This document shows positions 6,234 through 11,388 of a stretch of 11,388 bases of DNA, piece by piece. The position numbers were made by a program, and so were the translations under genes. This stretch comes from JAAYAY01 sp964429355 (GTDB lineage Bacteria; Planctomycetota; Planctomycetia; Pirellulales; Thermoguttaceae). Position 1 is the first letter of the stretch. Every line of letters begins with the position of its first letter. Under the pieces are notes generated by a model that saw nothing but the letters and a program-made list of their open reading frames with translations, had not been told where the DNA came from and made no database searches. The DNA lies in assembly GCA_964429355.1 (NCBI GenBank), contig CAYSCH010000314.1, positions 1-11,388 of the forward strand, in the 5' to 3' direction.

Positions 6234-7157
6234 TCATGCCATTATGGCAGATACCCATTCCGCGCTCGGCATCCCTGCCCCCAAATGAGATGTCTCCTGA
6301 GGTTTCGCCGTAGCCTCAGGAACCACCGAGATGCCGCCTGAAGCTCGGAGCTCGATTCGATAGGTCTTGCCGGGTCGGAGCTGGATCGAAGGGGCTTCGC
6401 CGTGCGCCGCACGGACTCCCTTCTCCCGGGCAAGCTGCACATCGTTGGCATAGTCCCAAAACCGAGTCCAGAGCTCTTTTTCGAACTCGGACTCGTTCTC
6501 CCCTGTACGATAGACCGAGGGGGCACTCCCTTCTTTATCGAGGAGGAAACCTTCGGAGGGAAGCTGTTTTTCGCCAAACATGCGGCGAAACAGGTAGATC
6601 GATGTGGAACGAAGCGAATCACCTTGTTCGACATACTCGTCGTTGAACTTGATCACCCAGGAGTCGATGTAGACGAGGTCGCCCTCAATACTGAAAACCC
6701 TGGGCTCGGCCAGCGGTTTGCCTTCTCCATCGACCTCGACAAAACTGAACCGGGTCGACAAATCCCCGGTTTCCACGGAGCCGTTCTGCGAAAGAACCGT
6801 GATCCGGGCCAAACGCTGATCGACTTTCATGAACTTCAATGCCGTCGCCAGCCGCTGAATTTCTTTGCGTTTCTCTTCCACGTCTTTTGCGAGTCGGCCG
6901 ACTTCAGCTCGACTGCTGGTCAATTCTTCGGCAAGATGGTTGACCTCTTCCTGTTTGGCGGCCAACTCGGCCTCCAAGGAAAACCGTTCGGAATAGTAGT
7001 TCTGGAACGCATACCAACCGCCCGCCACTAGCAGAACGACGATGATCAGTGCCAGAAGCATCCCCAGGAGGCTATTGAGTGCTTGGATGAGCTTCAACAC
7101 GGCCACGTTCTCCAAAAACATCGAGATGGACTGACGCGATTTCCAGAAGGGGTTCAA
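6234..7157 (-). CDS. Membrane-anchored coiled-coil protein of unknown function
   Basis: I do not recognise a named family. The 307-residue product has a short N-terminal part and one strong hydrophobic segment at about 29-51 (LLGMLLALIIVVLLVAGGWY). A charged heptad-like helix follows at about 55-112 (repeated Glu/Lys/Leu, e.g. VEEKRKEIQRLATALKF). The globular C-terminal region of about 190 residues is rich in aromatic residues (DLVYIDSWVIKFNDEYVEQ, ELWTRFWDYANDVQ) and ends with PGKTYRIELRASGGISVVPE. It is probably anchored in the inner membrane with the coiled coil and C-terminus on one side, perhaps the periplasm. The start is uncertain: TTG at 7157 has only a weak GGTGG before it, and ATG at 7121 has no visible ribosome binding site but leaves the membrane segment intact. 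It is on the same strand as groEL, 257 bases ahead of it. Confidence 0.8.
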   Translation of the reverse strand: MNPFWKSRQSISMFLENVAVLKLIQALNSLLGMLLALIIVVLLVAGGWYAFQNYYSERFSLEAELAAKQEEVNHLAEELTSSRAEVGRLAKDVEEKRKEIQRLATALKFMKVDQRLARITVLSQNGSVETGDLSTRFSFVEVDGEGKPLAEPRVFSIEGDLVYIDSWVIKFNDEYVEQGDSLRSTSIYLFRRMFGEKQLPSEGFLLDKEGSAPSVYRTGENESEFEKELWTRFWDYANDVQLAREKGVRAAHGEAPSIQLRPGKTYRIELRASGGISVVPEATAKPQETSHLGAGMPSAEWVSAIMA

Positions 7158-7340
7158 CCGCCACCATCTCGCGTAGAAAGTCGATCAGTGCCCTGAATCC
7201 GGTCCCACTCCCCAAATAGTATACGTTACGCCGCCTGCCCACTCCCTGATCCGGTTCATCTGGACTAACCCATTCTCTCAAAACAGGTTGCATCGAGCAA
7301 TCGGGAAAGGGATCCGCGTCACTCGGTCCGCGAATCGTTC

Positions 7341-7844
7341 TCAGCGAACGGGTTGCTTGCCCAACAGGCGGCGGAGAAGCCCGAGCTGGCCGGCGTGGAG
7401 CATTTCGTGGTGGGAGCAGAAAAGGAGCGACCCGAGTTTCGTCGGGTAGACGGCGTAAGGCATGTCGATCGGCTCGTTCAGTTGAGCTTCGGAGAATTCG
7501 CCCATTTCCTTGCAGGACTGCTGGTTAACTCGTTCAAGCGTATCGCGGATCTGGGACGGGCTCAGGTTGTCCGCCAGGGAGGGTGCCGGTGTGGAACCCT
7601 TTCCATACCTTTGTACGAACCCTCTCGGGAGGAGATCGCGATCGACATCAGCACGACCGCGCTGACGGAACAGGCAAAGCCCGTACTGGGCCATTGCCAG
7701 ATGGGCGATCTGCCAGCCAATGTGGGTCGAGCACCCATCGGGCATCGTGAACCACAACGATTCGTCGACATCGTTGAGAAGACCTAGGGTATAGGATCGG
7801 GCAAAAGTGATTTGCCGGATGGCAAGCTCCAGCGAAGAATCCAT
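7341..7844 (-). CDS. DinB-superfamily four-helix-bundle protein (putative metal-dependent)
   Basis: The 167-residue product fits the DinB/DfsB-like superfamily (about 150-170 residues). These proteins form a four-helix bundle with a three-histidine metal site; they include thiol-transferases and many damage- or stress-induced proteins of unknown activity. The candidate ligands are visible: a His in GWQIAHLAMAQ near residue 50 and the HHEMLHAGQLGLLRRL helix near the C-terminus, with the typical HxxxHxGQ spacing. The ATG at 7844 (MDSSLELAIRQ) was chosen because it gives the family length. The frame stays open to an ATG at 7964, but those extra 40 residues look unlike the family. Neither start has a convincing ribosome binding site. 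It stands alone, divergent from the permease gene. The substrate cannot be told from sequence. Confidence 0.8.
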   Translation of the reverse strand: MDSSLELAIRQITFARSYTLGLLNDVDESLWFTMPDGCSTHIGWQIAHLAMAQYGLCLFRQRGRADVDRDLLPRGFVQRYGKGSTPAPSLADNLSPSQIRDTLERVNQQSCKEMGEFSEAQLNEPIDMPYAVYPTKLGSLLFCSHHEMLHAGQLGLLRRLLGKQPVR

Positions 7845-8148
7845 GAGAGGGCTTTCGTATTGGTCATGCTCGAGGGAGTAACAGGCCGCCGGTCCCGGCC
7901 GGGTGGCTGCGTCCTCGCTGCACTGGCCCGAGTCGCAAGCGAGTAAGGAGACCGTGTTTCGCATGTCCTGACTTACGTTTCAAGCCGTTCGTCGGCAGGG
8001 GAAGGATCGTCGGAAAACAGGTCTGGCCGGGTATCATAGCGTCCCGACTGTCTGCCTCCAAGACGACGGGGCCCGTTCTGTGTAGACTGAAGGAGAGGCA
8101 AGATAGGCGAACATAACATCCCAATGACATGTCTTCTGCGATGCTGAG
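7845..8148. other. Divergent intergenic region between dinB-like and permease genes
   Basis: These 304 bases separate two divergent genes and should hold promoters for both. I see no -35/-10 pair good enough to name, no operator-like dyad and no small gene with a ribosome binding site. The stretch 7845-7964 is an open extension of the dinB-like frame and could be coding if that gene starts earlier. A seven-codon frame at 8129-8152 (MSSAMLR) overlaps the permease start but has no visible ribosome binding site. Confidence 0.5.
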
Positions 8149-8976
8149 ATGAATGCAGCCATTTGGAGGAAAGCGATTGCCGACGCCCGGACTCAGTTGC
8201 TCCTGAGTTGCCTGCTCCTCCTGCTATTCGGTTGGTTCTTTGTATGGTTACAGAGCTTGTTCAAGATGGGAGCGATCGCGAGTTTCTTGCGGATCCTGCC
8301 CGATTTCGTGCAAGATGTCGTTCCGGTGCCTTTGGAGCAATTCGCTACTCCCCGGGGACGACTCACCATTCTCTACATGCATCTGGTGACCCTGCTGATC
8401 TGCTTCGGTTGGGCGATCGCGCGCGGGTCTTCCGCGGTCAGCGGCGGGATCGCCGATGGCACCTACGAACTCATTCTGACCTTGCCGCTCCGCCGCGTGA
8501 GCACTTTGTTTGCCGTCGGTAGCGTGGCAACCGTGGGAGCGTTTCTGCTAGCGTTCAGCACCTGGATTGGCAACTGGCTGGGGATTCTCACCGTAAGTCT
8601 GGAGGGGGAGCCCGTTCGAGCCTCGGATTTCCTGCCGGGGGCAGTCAACCTGTTCTTCATGATGTTCTGTTTCACCGGGATTACGGTTTTCTTCTCTGCT
8701 TTCGATCGCAATCGCTGGCGGACGATGTGTCTGGCGGGCGGCTTTCTCATCATCTCCCTCCTGCTCGACATGGTCGCCTCACTCTGGAAACCAGGCGAGT
8801 GGCTGGGGTACCTGAGCTTCCTGTCGGCCTACGACCCGCCCAAGTTGATTTTCGCGGGCAGCGAGACGCTGGCCCTCTCGACCCAATTCAACGGGGTGCT
8901 GTTTGTCGTCGGTCTCACTTCTTACGCGATCGCTGGTCTGGTCTTCTCGTACCGCGATATTCCCATTCCGCGATAA
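8149..8976 (+). CDS. ABC-2 type transporter permease
   Basis: This is a probable inner-membrane subunit of an ABC transporter, 275 residues with about six hydrophobic segments: near 18-36, 75-93, 118-142, 165-185, 193-213 and 248-268. The stretch SGGIADGTYELILTLPLRR at about 98-116 corresponds to the coupling-helix region seen in ABC-2/NosY-like permeases (GEIExGTLExLLSxPVSR), where the ATPase contacts the membrane subunit. The protein ends shortly after the last segment with a basic tail (YRDIPIPR). The start is ATG at 8149 (MNAAIWRKAIADAR); the ribosome binding site is weak. No ATPase gene lies next to it: the upstream neighbour is divergent and 430 bases without a gene follow. The partner must be encoded elsewhere. 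The transported substrate is unknown. Confidence 0.85.
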   Translation: MNAAIWRKAIADARTQLLLSCLLLLLFGWFFVWLQSLFKMGAIASFLRILPDFVQDVVPVPLEQFATPRGRLTILYMHLVTLLICFGWAIARGSSAVSGGIADGTYELILTLPLRRVSTLFAVGSVATVGAFLLAFSTWIGNWLGILTVSLEGEPVRASDFLPGAVNLFFMMFCFTGITVFFSAFDRNRWRTMCLAGGFLIISLLLDMVASLWKPGEWLGYLSFLSAYDPPKLIFAGSETLALSTQFNGVLFVVGLTSYAIAGLVFSYRDIPIPR

Positions 8977-9406
8977 TTCTGCTTGTGCACTGTCGATCGC
9001 GGAGGGGACGGTGCCCGTTTCTTACCCTTTTTGGATTCGCAGTGACATTGGTTGAGGGTTGGGATCGGTGACACCACAAACTTGCTACGGCTCTTCGCAA
9101 GTCGCACCAGCCCCCGCGCGCAGGGACCAGAAGACTTGTTCGCAGGTTCGGACGAATTGCACGAATTTTCAAATGTCCTGTGATTCCGCGAAAGTGGGGC
9201 GGTCCGCTGGACACCAATGGAGAGCACCCGGCTGGGAGCAAAACTCGTGACTGGCACGATACTTAGATAAGGTATACCACACGCAGCTGAGCTACCCCCC
9301 GTGCATTTATTACAGCCACCGTTGTCAAAACTAGGTTGAGGGCGATCATTGCTCCAGATACCAACCGCATATGACAAGAGCGAAGCCAAATCGAGGAGCC
9401 AATACC
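8977..9406. other. 430-base gap between permease and folE, no gene seen
   Basis: No convincing gene is present: the one long open frame across it (minus strand, 8922-9446) is Ser/Cys/Arg-rich with no recognisable motif. Weak signals are a possible terminator near 9004-9032, a sigma-54-like -24 box CTGGCACG at 9251-9258 whose -12 part (TTAGA) lacks the required GC, and a tRNA-5'-half-like stretch on the minus strand at 9283-9301. The folE leader and promoter should be here, but no clear -35/-10 pair is visible. Confidence 0.5.
9004..9032 (+). terminator. Weak candidate terminator after the permease gene
   Basis: A short stem ACGG-TGC-CCGT, extendable by G-T pairs, is followed by TTTCTTACCCTTTTT. 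It lies 28 bases after the permease stop. The stem is short and the T tract interrupted. A second dyad, CCGCGAT/ATCGCGG (8968-8974 and 8996-9002), overlaps the stop region and may contribute. Confidence 0.3.
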
Positions 9407-10048
9407 ATGCTGAGAGCCCTGCAACATCCCGAGACGCCGTTGGCACGAACCGGTTCGGCCAGTCTGGGGCGGCCCGAGCCGTCTGGGGAGGTTGACCTGG
9501 AGGCCATCCAGGGCGCCGTGCGGACGATTTTGAAGGCGGTCGGCGAGGATCCCGACCGGCCCGGGCTGCTGGAGACGCCGCGTCGGGTGGCCAAGATGTA
9601 CGCCGAGATGTTCGGAGGACTGCGATGCGATCCCGCCCGTCATCTCCGGGTGACCTTTCCCGAGTCCTACGACGAGGTCGTACTCGTTCGGGATATCACG
9701 TTCACCAGCATGTGCGAGCATCACCTCCTTCCATTCCAAGGCGTGGCTCACGTGGCCTATCTGCCCAACGGGCGTGTGACCGGCCTGAGCAAGTTGGCCC
9801 GTGTGGTCGACGAAGTGGCCCGGCGTCCGCAGGTTCAAGAGCGGATGACGGAAACGATTGCCAACCTGGTCGAGACGGAGTTGGAGACGTCTGGTGTTGC
9901 CGTGGTGATCGAGGCGGAGCACTCCTGCATGTCGATCCGGGGCGTGAAGAAGCCGGGCAGCGCCACGGTGACCAGTGCCCTTCGAGGGGTGTTTCGAGAG
10001 AATCCGGCGAGCCGCGCCGAGATTATGGCCCTCATTCACAAGTCTTGA
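9407..10048 (+). CDS. folE: GTP cyclohydrolase I, type IA
   Basis: This enzyme converts GTP to 7,8-dihydroneopterin triphosphate, the first step to folate, biopterin and queuosine-type 7-deazaguanines. The 213-residue product matches FolE in length. Catalytic motifs are clear: EDPDRPGLLETPRRVAKMY near 47, the zinc motif SMCEHHLLPF with C103 and H106, GLSKLARVVDEVARRPQVQER near 126, and EAEHSCMSIRGVKKPGS with the third zinc ligand C174. These three correspond to E. coli C110, H113 and C181. The ATG at 9407 was chosen because GAGGAG lies eight bases before it; an in-frame ATG at 9371 has no ribosome binding site. The queD-like gene follows after 98 bases on the same strand, so the two probably form an operon. 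It is a zinc enzyme, not the GCYH-IB (FolE2) form. Confidence 0.97.
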   Translation: MLRALQHPETPLARTGSASLGRPEPSGEVDLEAIQGAVRTILKAVGEDPDRPGLLETPRRVAKMYAEMFGGLRCDPARHLRVTFPESYDEVVLVRDITFTSMCEHHLLPFQGVAHVAYLPNGRVTGLSKLARVVDEVARRPQVQERMTETIANLVETELETSGVAVVIEAEHSCMSIRGVKKPGSATVTSALRGVFRENPASRAEIMALIHKS

Positions 10049-10146
10049 CAGTTGCGGAGAGGCCCCTCGGGACCGAAAGCAGAATAACTGATCGTGTACA
10101 TCACAGCCCACACGAAGCCACCCCAGTCGCTCCAGGACAGGTGCGT

Positions 10147-10629
10147 ATGATCATTCGCAAAGACTACAAGTTCTATGCTGCCCATCGCAACGAGGAATTG
10201 GCGGACAAATGCCGCAACCTACACGGCCACCGCTACAACGTATCGTGCTTCTTTGACGTAGAACGCAAGGGGGCCGTCTCCACGCTGTTTGGCGATTTCG
10301 ATGCGGTGCTCGAGCCATTCTTCAAGGCCGAATACGATCACGGCATGCTGATCAACGTGCACGATCCGCTCTACGAAACGCTCAAACATCACACGCAGCG
10401 TACGGGAGAGTGCTTCAAACTCAAAAGGTTCGGCGTTCCTACTTCGGTGGAGAATCTAGCGATGAGGCTATTCTCGGAAATCACCGAGTTCGGCTTCCAA
10501 CTGGATCGGCTTGAAATCCGCGAGACCGACACGAGTGTGGTGATCTACACCTACGCGGACTGGCTGCAGGACCGGGAAAAGCTCGATCGGCAGCGTACGG
10601 ACGAGCCGCTCTGCGAAGTGAGCGCATAG
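10147..10629 (+). CDS. queD: 6-carboxytetrahydropterin synthase / 6-pyruvoyl-tetrahydropterin synthase family (QueD-like)
   Basis: The family acts on 7,8-dihydroneopterin triphosphate, the product of FolE. The 160-residue protein shows zinc ligands H13, H26 and H28 (AAHRN and LHGH), the catalytic Cys C22 in CRNLHGH, the Asp-His pair D64-H65 in YDHGMLIN, the PTSVENLA motif near 98, and E126 in RETDTSVV, which binds the pterin. A Cys in the CxxxHGH position favours QueD or PTPS-I over the Glu-bearing PTPS-III that replaces FolB. The protein is longer than E. coli QueD (about 120) because of inserted segments around 76-95. The ATG at 10147 was chosen; a GTG two codons earlier is possible. Adjacency to folE supports a queuosine or biopterin route. 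No queC, queE or queF is in the window, so the product is not certain. Confidence 0.88.
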   Translation: MIIRKDYKFYAAHRNEELADKCRNLHGHRYNVSCFFDVERKGAVSTLFGDFDAVLEPFFKAEYDHGMLINVHDPLYETLKHHTQRTGECFKLKRFGVPTSVENLAMRLFSEITEFGFQLDRLEIRETDTSVVIYTYADWLQDREKLDRQRTDEPLCEVSA

Positions 10630-10705
10630 CCCGACTAGCAGTGCGGGCGGACAGCGAGGCGTTTGTGCAGAGGCCCAAGCGACGACGGACCGCATTTCGT
10701 TCTTG

Positions 10706-10730
10706 CTCCGCGAACTGCTGCTTCGCGGAG
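10706..10730. terminator. Perfect 9-bp stem-loop between convergent genes
   Basis: Arms CTCCGCGAA (10706-10714) and TTCGCGGAG (10722-10730) are exact reverse complements with a 7-base loop. The element sits 76 bases after the queD-like stop and 19 bases beyond the stop of the minus-strand gene, where a shared terminator is expected. Neither strand has a T run after it, so efficiency as an intrinsic terminator is doubtful. Confidence 0.45.
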
Positions 10731-10749
10731 ACGGCATGGTGTCGGTTGA

Positions 10750-11388
10750 CTACTTGCCTTCCATCTCTCGCCGCATCTTGAGGAACAGGTAACCATCGCC
10801 TTCGTTCGATTCCAGGGTCTTCGGTACATCGCCGTTGATCTTGGGATTGAGGCAGAGCGTGAGCGTGTCGCCTTCGAGCGAGTAGACCCCGTTGACCAAC
10901 TGACCGATACCGTGCGCCCGTGGAATCAGGGTGATGCGGTTGGGCGAGCTGCTCAGGTCGACGGTGTAGCTGACGACGAGGGTCCGTTTTTCCTTGAGGG
11001 TGAACGTGCCGGGAGTCACGGATAGGAGTGTATCGGGGCCTTCAGAGACGGCTTTGCCGTCGATCTTTCGCTCCACCGACCTCCAGTTCCCCAGCAACTG
11101 CTGGCGTGCTTTGTAGACCGGATCGGCTTGCTCTTCGTCGGTGAGTTGGCGGAGTTCGAAGAAGTCGAACTGGGCCTCCATGTCGCCTTCGACGGGACCG
11201 TTCTTGGCTACGAGCCCCACCTTTTTCAGCGAACCGTCGTCCCAAGGAATGTCGAAATAGGTGGTCCACGACTTGCCATCTTCGCTCGCCAGGCACTGGA
11301 AAACGTTTCCTCGCTTGATCACGCGGAGCCAGAACCGTTCTTTACTGATTTCGACCGGAGCGTGCAGGCTCGTGTTGAGAGGAACGAT
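10750..11388 (-). CDS. Planctomycete protein with concanavalin-like and TIGR03067-like domains, N-terminus cut by right edge
   Basis: The frame is open to the right edge, so the 212 visible residues are the C-terminal part. Residues 1-75 (VPLNTSLHAPVEISKERFWL, SEDGKSWTTYFDI, KKVGLVAKNGPVEGDMEAQF then DFFEL) resemble a DUF1349/concanavalin-like beta-sandwich of the kind seen in glycan-binding proteins. After a linker, LLGNWRSVERKIDGKAV begins a second domain. It continues through FTLKEKRTLVVSYTVDLSS, NRITLIP and VNGVYSLEGDTLTLCLNP and ends in GYLFLKMRRE. This order matches TIGR03067, a domain largely restricted to planctomycetes. The domain calls rest on pattern memory, not on a search. An internal GTG at 11322 is unlikely to be the start because the beta-sandwich pattern continues upstream. 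The protein is probably exported, but the signal peptide region is outside. Function is unknown. Confidence 0.8.
   Translation of the reverse strand: MVPLNTSLHAPVEISKERFWLRVIKRGNVFQCLASEDGKSWTTYFDIPWDDGSLKKVGLVAKNGPVEGDMEAQFDFFELRQLTDEEQADPVYKARQQLLGNWRSVERKIDGKAVSEGPDTLLSVTPGTFTLKEKRTLVVSYTVDLSSSPNRITLIPRAHGIGQLVNGVYSLEGDTLTLCLNPKINGDVPKTLESNEGDGYLFLKMRREMEGK

Noticed and set aside
7218..7223. TATACT on the minus strand as a -10 box for the membrane-protein gene
   Set aside because: No acceptable -35 hexamer lies 16-19 bases upstream, so it is not listed as a promoter.
7072..7293. 73-codon minus-strand frame overlapping the start of the membrane-protein gene
   Set aside because: It overlaps the better supported gene by 86 bases, has no clear ribosome binding site and no known motif; kept only as a hint of a possible frameshift.
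9301..9406. preQ1-like riboswitch before folE (AAAACTAGG tail)
   Set aside because: Only the A-rich tail resembles the preQ1-I consensus; the preceding stem and C-rich loop are absent.
8922..9446. 174-codon minus-strand frame across the gap before folE
   Set aside because: Low-complexity Ser/Cys/Arg-rich translation that overlaps both the permease and the folE start, with no motif or ribosome binding site.
9625..10146. Long upstream extension of the queD-like frame through folE
   Set aside because: The extension overlaps folE in another frame and encodes Arg/Ser/Gly-rich sequence without family similarity; QueD homology begins at 10147.

Overview
The window most likely comes from a planctomycete, probably of the Pirellula/Rhodopirellula type. 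Three points suggest this: a protein at the right end ends in what looks like the planctomycete-specific TIGR03067 domain; a chaperone cluster has two groEL genes flanking one groES; and all genes are of moderately high GC with GTG and TTG starts in use. No rRNA, complete tRNA, insertion sequence or CRISPR array is visible.

Left 6.1 kb, all on the minus strand, read right to left: a chaperone gene cluster in the order groEL (with Gly-Gly-Met tail) - groES - groEL (without that tail) - dnaJ - grpE - fmdB-type zinc-ribbon gene (cut by the left edge). Gene gaps are about 40-130 bases. A textbook sigma-54 (-24/-12) promoter, TTGGCACG-N4-TTGCA, lies 145 bases upstream of the first groEL, and no CIRCE/HrcA operator is visible there. 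A strong stem-loop with a short T run after the second groEL could partly separate chaperonin from dnaJ-grpE expression, and another long stem-loop sits between groES and the second groEL. Together these genes would supply the GroEL/GroES folding chamber and the DnaK co-chaperones; dnaK itself is not in the window.

Middle (6.2-9.4 kb): a membrane-anchored coiled-coil protein of unknown function (minus), a DinB-fold protein (minus), and divergently an ABC-2 type permease without a visible ATPase partner (plus). A 430-base gap follows with only weak signals.

Right (9.4-11.4 kb): folE (GTP cyclohydrolase I) and a queD/PTPS-type gene on the plus strand supply two consecutive steps of pterin/7-deazaguanine metabolism. 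They face a convergent minus-strand gene, truncated by the right edge, that combines a probable concanavalin-like domain with a TIGR03067-like domain.
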